Shown here in pieces: positions 53,205-64,000 of a stretch of 64,000 nt of DNA; the first letter of the stretch is position 1; every line of letters starts with the position of its first letter. Both the position numbers and the translations under genes were made by a program. This stretch comes from Pipra filicauda (lineage: Eukaryota; Chordata; Aves; Passeriformes; Pipridae), in assembly GCF_003945595.2 (NCBI RefSeq), contig NW_024104510.1:186001-250000 (forward strand), written 5' to 3'. The notes beneath the pieces were generated by a model. That model made no database searches. It was not told where the DNA came from and saw nothing but the letters and a program-made list of their open reading frames with translations.

Positions 53205-53207
<3 letters not shown>
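44508..53207. other. Non-coding DNA, no recognised gene
   Basis: The longest open frame of the window (215 codons, 46386-47033 minus) lies here. It begins in a T/A-rich inverted repeat at about 46985-47035, which gives a Phe-then-Lys-rich start, and it has no domain. A second one (164 codons, 45713-46207 plus) overlaps an opposite-strand frame. A ten-base C run lies at 46765-46774, a T-rich tract at 49017-49040, a perfect 11-bp tandem duplication (AAAATAACAAC twice) at 51637-51658, and a possible weak exon at 51244-51356. I see no other elements. Confidence 0.65.
51637..51658. repeat. Perfect 11-bp tandem duplication
   Basis: AAAATAACAAC occurs twice back to back. It is probably a replication-slippage duplication and has no visible function. 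Confidence 0.8.

Positions 53208-53256
<49 letters not shown>
53208..53256. repeat. Poly-T homopolymer, 49 bases
   Basis: Forty-nine uninterrupted T residues follow CTGAGCC and precede GGCAATTTTAATTC. Read on the minus strand this is a poly-A tract preceded by ATTAAA about seven bases upstream, so it could be the tail of a retroposed transcript extending toward higher coordinates. No target-site duplication or recognisable body was found within the next kilobase, so a plain homopolymer expansion is equally possible. The Lys-rich minus-strand frame across it (53190-53438) is an artefact. Confidence 0.95.
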
Positions 53257-53257
<1 letters not shown>

Positions 53258-55890
53258 GCAATTTTAATTCAGAGACCACATTTCCTTGAAATAAGCATGA
53301 GCTTAGCGTGAGTGGTTGGAAGTAGCTGTGTAAATCCTTAATTGCTCTGCCAGGCCTGTGCTCTTTCATTACTTGAAGATTTTGAAATCCCCCAACTGTC
53401 ACTTCTGTAGCTGCAGTCAAGCTGGTAAGATGCTGCACACAGGTGGCAAACCTCCAACATTATCCTCTTTCTCTATTGCCTTGATTTATTGTCATGTTTA
53501 TTTTTTTGTAATAAAGCCAAAAGCCTGAACTAATTCACTTTAAATGCAGCAGTTGCAACACACCGAGCTGTTGTCTTCTCAAAAGCTTCTCATGGTCTTT
53601 GAAACAGCTGGAAAACAGTGAAGGGAAGGGAATGAAAAGGCAGGTTGTCAGCAGAAACTTGCAGAGGGGGTCAGTGCCGCAGATTGGGGTTAAAACAGGT
53701 GAAGACTTCATGGTATGAAGTCTAACAGCAGTGCTGCATGGTGTGATTCATAACTGCAGCAAGTGAGACGGTGTGTTGTGCTATCTCCAGCCTCACCAAG
53801 CCTCACAGAAACTCAGAGTTATGCAGCAAGCAGAATATAATGTGGTAGGGAAGGATGCAGGTAGGGGCTTACCTGTGAAATAGTACTTGGAGGTGGATGC
53901 ATCTCCTTGTTTCGAGGCATTTGCTCAGGGCTGAATGAGGACATGGTGTCTCAGTGCTTGTGTTGTGTGTGATTTCCCAGAATGGTGCTGCAGCACTCGG
54001 TGATGGCTTTGAGAACTTAGTTCCAAGCACTGCCTCTGGAGAATGATGCCTTCAGGGTTGCCTGCCAAAACACGGGCCAGAGGTTTGGGTATGGTTAAAT
54101 CTGTCAGCTGTGACTTGAGTGGCCTGGCATGGGCAGTTAGGGCTGTGTTTCTGCATCCCTTGTTTCTTGGGGTCTTCCTGCTGAAAACCTCCCTCCCTTT
54201 TGTAGCAGATGTGCCACACCTATGCTTTATAAAAAACCGAGGCAGTGTTATTGGCTGCCTTCCCGTTTGAAATCACTTGGCATGTTCCAGTGCTGAGAAA
54301 TACCTAATAATAGTGCTGGTTAGGGAGCAGGCTCTTCCGTGGGGCTCTACTGTCAGGGGTGAGATTAAGCAGGAGCATGAAGAAGAGGAGGATTGCCCAG
54401 GCTGAAGTGGAGCAGGCGGCTCTTCTCAGTCTTGTTGGGCAAGAGGCAGTCGCTGCGTGCTGCTGACTCACGTAATGACCCCTGTGCTAATGCTCTTCCC
54501 TGTCATTTAACACAAACATAAAACTGCTAAATTGAGACCGATTTGAAACATGTGTGGTTTGCTTTGGAACGCACTTAATGGCAGCTATACTTTAACTCCA
54601 GGACTGTGATTGGAAAAGGAGGGAGAAGTAAATAGTTTACATTAACTTAGCAATATCACTGTGTTATTATTGAACTTTCCTGAAATCTACCCAAATCTTG
54701 GCTCAAATCAAACGGCTTCAGATAATTTGTGAGAAGTGGAAGGTGAAACTAAGTGAGAGTAGGACATAAAAAGAGTGTGTGATTACTTGAAGGGAAACCA
54801 AAGTGTTCCCAGTACTCACTGCAGTTTGTGAGATGCTTTGAAGGTTTTTTTCTCACCACTTAAATCCTTAGTGCTTTGAGGCAGTGATTTTGGCCTTCAA
54901 ATGACTACAACAACTTGCTGCCCTGACTGTGGAATAAATTTTGGAAGCAGTGTGAGTGCATTCTACAGGATTAACAGCCAGGCTGGCCATAAAGTAGAAA
55001 TCTTTTCAAAACAGGTTATGAAGAGATCTTATGATTACTTAATAATGAAAAACTAGCCTACAAGGCCTGGTGGCTTGTTGCCTTTTATAGTGGCAGGTGG
55101 GAAAAGCAGAATGGGCTGAGTACAATCAGCATTTGCAGTCACAGGGAACATGCAGGTTGTATTTTTGGTCCCCAAGAGGTCATCTCAGCAAAATGCTTTG
55201 TGTTGCTCTGTGCTGCCTTGCTTTCCTGCTGCTCACTGTATTGCTGCAGCTCTCTAAAATGAGGTGAGGAGATGGCCCTCAGATGACCCTCTGTAGCATT
55301 GCTTGCTGGACTGAGAGTCTGGGCTGTAGTATAGCCCCAAATCTGTGGGGTTTTTTTTATAGAAGTAGAAATTGTGGCTCAGTATGGATGACAACTTGAA
55401 TTGGTTATGTCAGCTCTAACTAATGACATTGAAGACCAATAAAGTGACTCTTAGATTGGTTTGGCATTATTAGTTTTGTTATTAATTATGTAGACATGAC
55501 AGCAGCATTAGTGCTAGTATTAACCATCAAAATAAAATGGAATTGTACTCATAAATCTCACTGATTGGGAGTACATGAAGGATTACATCTATTCTCCAAA
55601 GAAAAAGAGAGGAAATAGAATGAGTCTGGAGTAGGAGTGAGATGGAGGTGGGAGAATTTCTGGGGAAGGCTGCTGGTATGCTGAAGATTGTGCGAAGAAG
55701 GAGGCTGAGCAAAGGGGAACAGGACTGGGGCTAAAGTCTACCCCTGCCTGGGTGACTAAGGTTGGGTTCTCCTGCATGTTAGAAGGAATTATGGACCCCA
55801 TTGCCCTTGAGCCTGGCTGCCTGCCTAGTACCTCCCCCTTCCCTTTGGGACTCTGCTGCCATCTTGATATCTAATCTGGGAACCACTGCA
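53257..55890. other. Non-coding DNA, nothing recognised
   Basis: Only short open frames are present and none is recognisable. Apart from the flank of the poly-T run, I see no named repeat in this stretch. Confidence 0.65.
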
Positions 55891-55975
55891 AAGGCTTTCT
55901 CCGTTGTGTGAGACTGGGACAAGAATCCTGCCCATTTCCCAGGGCATTTGTGAGAGCCTTAATGCCTGGGAAGAG
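55891..55975 (+). repeat. Possible MIR-like SINE 3' part
   Basis: The run of words GGCTTTCTCCGTTGTG, GACTGGGACAAGAATCCTGC, CCATTTCCCAGGGCATTTGT and GAGAGCCTTAATG follows the order of the MIR 3' half ('...tttcctcatctgtaaaatggggataataatacctacc...gggttgttgtgaggattaaatg'). It is in the plus orientation. Identity appears low, as expected for an insertion of Mesozoic or older age. The CORE segment upstream is not evident, and it overlaps a chance 89-codon frame. Confidence 0.4.
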
Positions 55976-57157
55976 CAGGCAGATCTCAAAAGGCAGAGAC
56001 TAATGCAAATGGGGACAAGTACTTGCCAGGAGCAGGCTCTGATTTGGGTGCTGCCCATGAACAGGACAGAAGAAAGGGAAGCAGGCACATCTTTACTGCC
56101 CTGGAGAAGAGATAGGGAGATCCTTGCTCAGCAGAAGAGTTGCCTTTGCTCTTGGGTACTGAGCCAACTCTGACAGGTAAACTGCTGAGAGGAGGCAGTG
56201 CAAATCACCTGCTGCTCTGGAGAAAGGTGGAAGGAGAATTATGCCTCAAAGGGATGCATGGGAATGGCAGTTTCCTGGGGTGGTGCAATTTGCACAGAGC
56301 TGCTTGTCTGGAGACATGACTCATTAAAACCTGGGCCTTAATGAGCTGAGAATCATCCCCCAAACCTGCTGTTGGGTTCTGCTGTGTGGCTCTGCTGATG
56401 CAGCCACATCTAGGTGCTGATAGTTCAGTCTTCAGAGGGTTAACAAGGCTGGCTGTGGCAAGTGGCCATGCCCTGCCCTGTGCTGGCCTTCACAGGGGTG
56501 GTGGGCGTGGGTTGCATCTTGCTCAGCAGTGAGAGTAATGGCTCTATTTATAATGCCTTAAATGAAGTGCATGATAATTTAATTTGTACATCCATTAATA
56601 CTATCTACTGCAGGGTTTGTTCTTAATTATGTTGCTCTAAATGGAATTTTAGGTGTATTAACAGGCTCTCAGTCCTGCTGCCAGATGCAGCTGTGCCCAT
56701 CCTGCACATGGTTGCTTGGAAAAGGTGCTTTCTGTTCCACTAACCCTACTGCCCTGGTTGGAGAGGGCTCTTCCCAAGCTGGCAGTCATTGCCCCAAAAA
56801 CACCTTTCCTCCCTGAAATGGCCAGGAGATGATCACGATGCATATTTCCTCGGCAGATGTTGACTCTATCTCTGCAGGGTAGAGAAAAAGGTGTCCTATG
56901 GGCTCCATATCCCCAGGGCCAGGAGCTATTTCAGTTAACACAGTTTTCCAAGGGAAGCTCTTCCTGCAAATAAATAGGAACCAAGCATCCAAATACCTTT
57001 GTAGGTTGGCCCAGGGTTGACCTGACTATTAATGAACTGATAATCTGCCTCTGCAATTGATTGCCATGGGTATAAGTGGGTTAATAAGCATCTGCCTAAA
57101 GTCATGTCTCATGGTCTGGTTTACAGCTGAGAAGGCAGCAGTAAAGGTGTGTATTTG
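55976..57157. other. Non-coding DNA with a TAAT-rich patch
   Basis: No gene is recognised. At 56535-56660 the sequence becomes AT-rich with several homeodomain-type words (CATTAATA, GATAATTTAATTT, CTTAATTATG), a composition often seen in conserved developmental enhancers. Nothing in a single sequence can show conservation. Confidence 0.6.
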
Positions 57158-57280
57158 TCATAGAATCATAGAATGGTTTGGGTCGGAAGGGACCTTAAAG
57201 ATCATCTAGTTCTGATGCCCCTTCTGTGGGCAGGGATGCCATCCATTAGATGAGGTTGCTCAGGGCCCCATCCTGTCATC
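57158..57280 (-). mobile_element. CR1 LINE 3' end, short copy, minus strand
   Basis: The plus strand reads TCATAGAATCATAGAATGG, an exact inverted CR1 terminal octamer array, followed by TTTGGGTCGGAAGGGACCTT and AAAGATCATCTAGTTC, all characteristic of the CR1 3' end. Similarity continues through GTTGCTCAGGGCCCCATCC and fades at about 57280. The copy is only about 120 bases. The better-preserved terminal octamers suggest it is younger than the copy at 35681-36350, although the length is too short to date it safely. Confidence 0.93.
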
Positions 57281-58473
57281 CACCTGACTCCCAGGCAGCC
57301 TTTCCCAAGAAGGGCTATTTTCCACTTAGCCTCCTGACTCTGAAAACTGTCATTTACCAAACAAAATGAGTCTTTCAAGGAGAATACTTCTCTTACTGCC
57401 CACCCATGCCTCGGTTTGCAGTTCCAGGATGGCAGTAGTGGAAGGGACCCTGAACTCTTTGTCTTTGGAGGTTGCCATGAACAGGGGATCATGTCAGAGC
57501 TTCTGACACAGGGTTCTTGCATCCTGCTCAGTGGTTTGGCTGGTGTCTGAGAGCAGCTGTGGCCCTGGGTGGACATTATAGGCTGCACGTTGTTGTCCAT
57601 TAAAGTCTGTGTAAAAATACCAGAGGGTCATTTAAAAACATTTAAAAGCTCTAAATTATGTGAAAAGTTTAGAGAGTCAAAGCCTTTGAAACAGGAAGAG
57701 AAGCTATTTGCAGAGATGTGTTCAGTAGTTCTGCTAAAAATGTCTTGACTAGCTACTTCACCTCACATTGCCTCAGTGTCTGCAGGAAACTGGAGAAATT
57801 ATTTGCCTCTTTCCAAAGATGCTGGTGAACAAGTGAGTGCTGAAAGGTGTTGGATAAGTGTGAGCAATTATGCGAGTACAGGAAAGTCAAGGTTCTTTCC
57901 TACAAGACCGCAGAGTTATTTAGCATTTCTTGTAGATGCAGATATTATGTGCTGTCTGCGTTAGCTATTTCTAGTCTTTGAAAAGAAGCCAGAATTCTTT
58001 AAGAGTCACTGCTTTTTCTGAGCTGATGCTGGCTCTTTTGCCTGAGGAGTATTTGAAATCTGCCAGAATGCATGTATTGTCAAAACCAGAAATTGAAAAC
58101 CCTATGCAGGATCTGCTGCCCCTGTGAGTTATGAGCTTTCCCGAGTCATCAGGGAGAAGAAATGCCTACTCTTGTTGTCTGCAAGAGCTGTGGATGGACA
58201 GAGGCAAAAGAAATCCCTCTCCCTCCTCCCCCCTCTCCCATCACCACTCAAAACTCTCTCTTTGGGTGGAAAGGAGCTTTTGAAACAGAGACATGCACAC
58301 ATACACGAGCGCTTTCGTGCCTCCCCGTGACCTGCCTACTTCTAGCTGTCCCTCCTTCCTGGGAAGCTGTAGCTGCTGAGACACGGCAATTGGGGAGATC
58401 CCATCCCCTCTCTGCAGCACTGAGACCAAATGAATAAAGTGAACAAGGTTCTGAAGATCCTTAAGAAGTCATC

Positions 58474-58527
58474 GAGGAGAAGGAAGAGATGGAGAGAGGA
58501 GCTGAGGGTGGAGGAGGAAGGGGAGAG
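58474..58527. repeat. Polypurine (GGA/GAA-rich) tract
   Basis: The plus strand is almost entirely purine over about 54 bases, with GAGGAGAAGGAAGAGATGG and GGTGGAGGAGGAAGGGGAG. It explains the charged peptide encoded from the ATG at 58430, so that frame should not be taken as evidence for a gene on composition alone. Confidence 0.7.
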
Positions 58528-59118
58528 CCAGGAACTCTGTGATCCAGGTGGTTTGTGCCACCTGCACCTCTGTACCAGTGGTAAGGAAACAGGAATGTTC
58601 CTGCTCACCTGGGGATAACATGCCTGTTTGATAGTCATTGCTTACATGTGAGAGGAGTTTCCTACTGCCAGCTACTGCTGTTGTGCTTTTCAAGGGCTAA
58701 AAATATTGGTGGGAGAAGTGGTAAGGACAGGAAAGTGAGACTCCTGGGTCTCCTTTTATAAACCTTCCCTTGCTCACGTGGGTGGCATTTTGCACATTTG
58801 TGGAGTGGGAAGAGTAGGGGGTCTTCTTTCTGGAGACATCATGTTCCTGAAAGCATAAGGAGAACGTGTAGCTTATTGAGATTTTGGTTTGATGTATATT
58901 GTTGCATTTTTGAGATATTTAAGCCTGGATGTTTATTCTGTATTTTGTGCAATAGGAAAGCAATGGGAAATAGATGAATTTAGGTTGCTGTTTTTCTAAG
59001 GGATGTTTTTGTCTGCAAAAGTGTGCTATGGCCAAAGTTGGTCTGGATCCAGGTCCATTATATCCATCCTTATCCCCCAAGCAAATCAGGCTGTGGCTAC
59101 AATGTCATTGAAAATAAT

Positions 59119-59142
59119 TCTATTAGTCTATCTATTAGTCTG
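59119..59142. repeat. 12-bp tandem duplication
   Basis: TCTATTAGTCTA is followed by TCTATTAGTCTG and then a partial third copy, TCTAT. It is a small slippage-type repeat without other visible role. Confidence 0.75.
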
Positions 59143-59567
59143 TCTATAAAACAGCAAAACTAGAGAACATGTAAAAGGCTTGTTTACAGCATTCACTGAC
59201 ATGTCCCCAGCATGTCTGAACTCTCTGCTGGTGGCTGTGACCCAGCAGAGGGAAATGTGTTGGTTTGTGCGCTTGGCCGTCAGGCTCAGCTTCCTTCATT
59301 CTGCATCGCCAGCATCCAAGGGACATGAAGCACTTATGAAACTACACTTAGGACGAAGCCATGCTCATGTCTAATGTAGGTCACTGTTCTTTTCACTGTC
59401 ACATTTGGTAGTTTGTTTGCAGTAGTGTTGTTGTAGCTTTTGAACATTTTACAGGCTCGCTCTTTTTCTTTCTCACCCACCTAATTCTGTTGAGCTGCTT
59501 TTCTGACTCTGTCCTGGAGCATCTGATGGCTCCATTCTTGCCCAGACCTGGCGTCTGAGTGGCTTCG

Positions 59568-59675
59568 TTTACAGCTGGAGATACAGGGCACAGAGATGTT
59601 ACTGGACTTGCCCAGGGTTACTTAGACTGGGGCAGGGTGGGCACTGGCCTATGAGCTTGAGGTTTGAACCAGTGC
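59568..59675 (+). repeat. MIR/CORE-SINE fragment
   Basis: The order TTTACAGCTGGAGATACAGG, GCACAGAGATGTTACTGGAC, TTGCCCAGGGTTACTTAGAC and later GGTTTGAACC follows the MIR core ('ttttacagatgaggaaactgaggcacagagaggttaagtgacttgcccaaggtcacacag...gggatttgaaccc'). Both the 'cacagagaggtta' and 'acttgcccagggt' hallmarks are present in the right order and spacing. The copy is in plus orientation and strongly diverged. MIR/CORE-SINEs are ancient in amniotes and occur at low density in birds. Confidence 0.6.
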
Positions 59676-62600
59676 CATGATAAGCACCACTGGTGACTGT
59701 CCTGCTCTCGGCTTCAGCTTCCAGTTGTCCAAACTTTTACCTCTCTCACCTCCTCGGGTAGTTCAAGTGTCTGAGATGTGTTTTTGCCACCATTTTTTCC
59801 AGTGAAATATACTCAAATAGTTTTGTTTAAATTTTTCTTTATATTTCTTACCTCATCTTTAGTTAGAAATTGATCAACAGATAAGAAAGGAAATTAAAAC
59901 CTGAAAATATGTAAGTATCAGAAAACAAGAAGGCAGTGGAGAACATTAGCTACCCTTAAATTGACAGTTATTTCTATTGTTAGCCCTGCATATTTTACTT
60001 TATCTTTTTTAATGGGAAATTGTCAGTTGAGAACGTTCACCTCCAACCCTCAAATTCAGCTGCCTGGGAATATGGTCCCACTGGGGTTCAGTTTTATATT
60101 CAGTCCAATTCCTTCTAACTATTTAATATGCTAAGCTTTTGGGTACTGACTTGAGATACGAAGTGCTTTGGTTAATTTTTATTTATTTGGTTATTCTTTT
60201 GATAAAAAGAAAATGACACAGATCTTTTGAACCTGTAGTTAATGCCAACCTGTATGGGCAATACTAGTTAGATGGGCCGAGTCCATCTCAATTGGGTGTA
60301 CACAGTGGAACTCTCCCTATGAGCTATGGGTTCAGGCTGCTTAACAGGAAAAGGAGAGGAATTGGTGCTTCTTGACCCAAAATATCTCAAACCTGTGGGG
60401 TCAATTCTCTGGAGAGTCTGTTCCTGTCTGTTGATTGTAAGGGAAGTATAACTGAAGGCTAAGATGAAGATGTCACTCATGGGCTGACTTTTATATGGCT
60501 TGTAGTGGTTTTTAGGACATGAATGTCTGACTTTCTAAGAATGTTTTGGCTTTGCTGCCTGGATGTGCTTTAGGTGAAGAGCCCCCTCTTTCACAGTCGC
60601 TGCGACTCTGCAACAGTTTGTTAGCCTGAGGCTTCTAAAAAAATGAACAAATAGCTTTTTTTTTCCTAAATGCAAGATGAGTAGTGGGTTAATGCACTTC
60701 TGCCATCCAAACAGCAGTGATAGAGATGGATTGACAGAAAAAAAAAAGAAAATAAATTATTAAGGCCAATGGGGAGAAAAATGGTGCATTCTTACAGTCG
60801 GGTTCTGTGCTGGCAGTTATTTCAGCCAGTTATATCTCCACAATAAAATGTAAATGAATGCAATCATTTATTTTGCAGCCTGGAGGCCTAGTGGCATGAA
60901 AAGATAAGTGAGCATTTTCCATTGTTTATATGGTGGAGGTGGCTCTTCTGTGTCTGCTACTGTCTCTCTGATACCTTGGCAGCATCTAAATGTTGCCTTT
61001 ATTATTAAAAACACATATATGGGAGTCTAATATCTTAAATGGATTAGCATGGTGTTTACAGAGGCATCAGCCAGCCCCCACTCCCTGCAGGCTCTTGGCA
61101 TTTGTGTTCCTTCTTCAGGAGCAGTGCACACAGAGCAGGAATGCCAGTGCTGGCCAAGGACCAGGGAAAAAAGCAAAGACATAAGGCAGGGATTGATGGG
61201 CCTGGAACGTGTGCGGCTGTCTCTGGTCAGAGGGATGAGCAGGAGGGGTTGGGAGATGCCAGTGCCAGTGAGCTGCTTCTCTGGAGGCTGAGGAGGGGGA
61301 ACAAAGGGACAGTGGAGAACAATAGGACACCACAGTGGCATTGGGATAATCTCTGATCCTATTTAGGCATGTTTAATTGGCCTGTCAGTTTTTCATATCT
61401 CATGCATTTTCATAAGGATTCCTCTTTGCCTCTCGTTTTATCTTCTTGTAGCTCCTTGGATTTCCCTGAGGACAGTCTCTCTGGATTTCTTTGTTTTGTG
61501 TTCCCCCCTTTCCCTTTTCAAAGCAGTGCTGACTTGCCTGGCTTTGTGGTGTCTAAACAGAAAGACAGATTCAGCAAAGGAGCTGTTTGGGAACATCTCA
61601 CGTTATCCTCAACAGAGGGAGAAATTTGCTGTGGGAGGGGGGATTGTCAGTGGCCTAAACATGTGTGCTGTCTATCACAGCTCTCTTTCCACTGGTCTAG
61701 GGCTCTGAATATAAACTCACATCCCAATCATGTGTAGTGCTATGGGGAATTAAAATTTATACTGGAGATGGTAAATTTTTTCCCCCTCTGGTCCCTTTGA
61801 ATGCTAAGATACATTTATTCCCATGACTTTCCACCCAGTATCAGCTACCTTAAAAATTCAGGGCTACTGAACTTCTAGGTTAAATAAACACATTCAAAGG
61901 GGTGTTGCTCAGCCTTTCAGATCATCTGTGTTAAACTCCTACCCTTCCATTCCTAAGTGATGCCAGACCTAGTTGCTTCATTCTCCCACAAGAAATCCCC
62001 CAGGCACATAATTAAAACCAAGCCATCCTTGTAAAGCCACTGGCTGAGCTTGCCAGAATTGTTCATGCATTTCTTGTGATTCTTGAAATTCATGAGTATT
62101 GGACTTGGAGGGACGTGAGGACCCAGAGATGCAGCTCTGGCAGGCAGAGGAGAGCAGGAGCTGCAGTGATCTCTGATGGGCTGCTCAGAGATGGTCTTGT
62201 CCCACCTGGTCCCTGGGGTGAAGGCAAACATAGGTGCCTGTCAGAGTGGGTCCCTGCACCAACAAGAGAGTCCAAAACTGCATGACCAGGCTGTCCAAAG
62301 GGTTTGTGTGTTTTAGGTGCCTTTGGGCCTCCTGAAACTCGGTAGCCTTTCACAAGTGTTCCATCAGCAGGATTTGGGGCCAGATGCTCTGGAAATAGTG
62401 GGGCAAAGCTCATGAGAGCCAGTGGGGTTGTCCCAGACTCTCAGCAGGGGAGGAGATGGGAAGAGCTGCAGGTGGTGGTGGAAGCCAGGGATGGTGTCTC
62501 CCCCCCTTCTTGGTTTGGAAGAGGACCCTGTACCTCATGTCAGCAGAAGAGCAGCTGCCATAAAGCCCTCTGTGTCCCATCAGCGGGGTGGTTTTCACAT

Positions 62601-64000
62601 GACTTTTATGCACTTTGTGATGACAGTTTGGTTCGTGGCAATTTATTGTCCTGCAGAGTTGTCTTCTCTGTTTATATCTCATGGGTCTCATTGTACAGCA
62701 GTAAATCATTGCAAAACTGATAGTTTAGTTTCCAGCCATAAATTCAGATACTGGAAAAAGAGATTTGGGTATTCCTATGCCTCTTGTCTTCGGATGTGGC
62801 TGTTCATAGAGCTCCGTATGCCCTCAGGTGTGAAGATGTTGTTCGGTAAAAGCAGTGGTGACTGAAACAGTGTGAGGAACCTCTAAATAAATGCTTGCTT
62901 TTTTTATATGGGAATGCAAGAGGTGAAGTGATTTGAACAATGTATTTGGACAAAATATCCTTTCGGTAGAGCACCTGCACCAGGCTGGGTGTATGTGCTG
63001 CACTATATGGTCATGGTCTGGGGGTTGGTGCTGGAGTACTGCAAGCAGCAGTCAAGCAGCTGAGGTTTAACCTCTGAAGGTCTTGGGACAGCTGTGAGAC
63101 CTGGCACCAAGTGCTCTGCTATGGAGAGCAGTATTGTTGCTGGTGGAAAGGAGAAAACCAAAGTGCAGGAATTAATGTGTGGCTCTGAAGAAGTCAGGGT
63201 TAATACCGCTGAGGCAGAGATATTTGTAGATAAAGCCAAAGGATCCTGAGAAAGCCAACGGGCTGGAGACCCTAATAATCCTCTCTCTGCCTGTGCCCTA
63301 CGGTGGTGAGTGCACTGTAAATGAAGCAGTTATTAGCAGTTATGCTCACATCACAAGAGATAAACTGGTCTATTGAGCAAGAAAGAGTTGCCCTTTTTCA
63401 ACCTTTCAAAGTGATTTCCCCTGAGGGCACCAGCAAAAGGAGAAAGCTGTGCTTCCTAAGTGGAGCCAGGTGCCCTTTTGAAGCCCCAGTATCTCCAATC
63501 TCCCTCTTTGGTAATGGGGTTGTGGAGTTGCATTATTTATAGCTCCTCCTGGGCATCCCACCTGCATGTCCTGCAGTGGCTGTGGAAAGGGGATTCACTG
63601 GAGATTCAGAGGTGACTAAAAGCTCATGAGTGGTTATGGGATCTCTAACTTCCAGCAACAACAATTGTACCGAGAAAGCTTTCGATCAAACAGAATCAGT
63701 CCATGGTAACCAAACATAAATTTTGCTGCAAAAATATTCCGTGTCAACGTTTTCAGCAATTAAACCCTTCTTCATTTGGACTGTTTGGTGCTAGAAATTA
63801 ATTAGTTGGTAATATCCTCTTTAGAATGAAGACGAATGTTTTCATGTCTTTGCTAAAGGCTAATATTTGAAAAAGAAAAAGTAGATGAGTTCCTTAAATC
63901 TCTTTAATCTTGTCCCGATAAATATATTTCCTTACTGTTAAGCTTTCTTTGAATTTCTGTGTGCCTCTTTCTCACGTTTCATATAACGCCAAGTGCTAGA
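59676..64000. other. Non-coding DNA, no recognised gene
   Basis: The longest open frame is 147 codons (62422-62865 plus). It overlaps frames on the other strand and in another plus frame, and it has no recognisable domain. An A-rich stretch lies near 60737-60757. I see no further repeat family and no exon pair with convincing splice sites through the end of the window. Confidence 0.65.

Larger units (their letters stand above)
57281..59567. other. Non-coding DNA, no recognised gene
   Basis: A 132-codon minus-strand frame (57202-57600) starts beyond the CR1 end and runs into it, and is not recognised. A polypurine stretch at 58474-58527 gives a Lys/Arg/Glu-rich plus frame (from ATG 58430). 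A 12-bp tandem duplication lies at 59119-59142. I see nothing else that I can name. Confidence 0.6.

Noticed and set aside
53190..53438. Minus-strand frame with a long Lys run
   Set aside because: It is produced by the 49-base T homopolymer and has no other protein-like content.
58430..58618. Possible first exon encoding a Lys/Arg/Glu-rich peptide starting at ATG 58430 with a GTGGTT donor-like site after CCAG
   Set aside because: The charged composition follows directly from a polypurine tract, the donor is poor, and there is no promoter-like CpG context.
1..64000. tRNA, rRNA, CRISPR, operon or phage-type features
   Set aside because: No cloverleaf with conserved arms, rRNA core, regularly spaced repeats or gene cluster was seen. 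The CR1 elements place the DNA in an amniote genome where most of these are not expected.

Overview
The window looks like nuclear DNA from a bird or another archosaur-line reptile. The main evidence is at 35681-36350 and 57158-57280, which carry chicken-repeat-1 (CR1) LINE 3' ends with the typical terminal octamer pattern (reverse complement of ATTCTATGATTCTATGA). An older CR1-type 3' tail lies near 31738-31945, and decayed MIR/CORE-SINE sequence lies near 59568-59675. Long homopolymers (27 C, 49 T), a TG/TA microsatellite, scattered introns-like sequence and the absence of any dense coding fit a vertebrate genome and rule out a prokaryotic one. The species cannot be told from the sequence alone.

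Layout. Positions 1-13390 are AT-leaning non-coding DNA with one microsatellite and a decayed SINE/LINE tail. At 13394-13788 there is a protein-like but interrupted reading frame that may be a pseudogene. From 13789 to 31737 the DNA is non-coding, with a low-complexity CA/TG patch, a possible old CR1 end near 24120 and a pure poly-C run at 28982. From 31738 to 36350 there is an old CR1 tail, an unusual TATA-motif-rich segment with degenerate internal repeats (33126-33420), and a 670-bp 5'-truncated CR1 with reverse-transcriptase ORF remnants. From 36351 to 53207 the DNA is mostly featureless, but it holds the best single candidate for a real protein-coding exon (44426-44507). From 53208 to 64000 there is a 49-nt poly-T run, two MIR-like fragments, a short CR1 3' end, and otherwise unassigned DNA.

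Interpretation. Nothing here forms an operon, pathway or complete gene. The most economical reading is a long intron or a gene-poor intergenic interval of a bird chromosome, with zero to a few small exons. Nearly all open reading frames of 60-215 codons look like chance frames: they lack known domains, splice context or compositional support. I did not find a convincing undescribed biological system. The observations most worth checking are the broken reading frame at 13.4-13.8 kb, the candidate exon at 44.4 kb and the repeated TATA-like segment at 33.1-33.4 kb.
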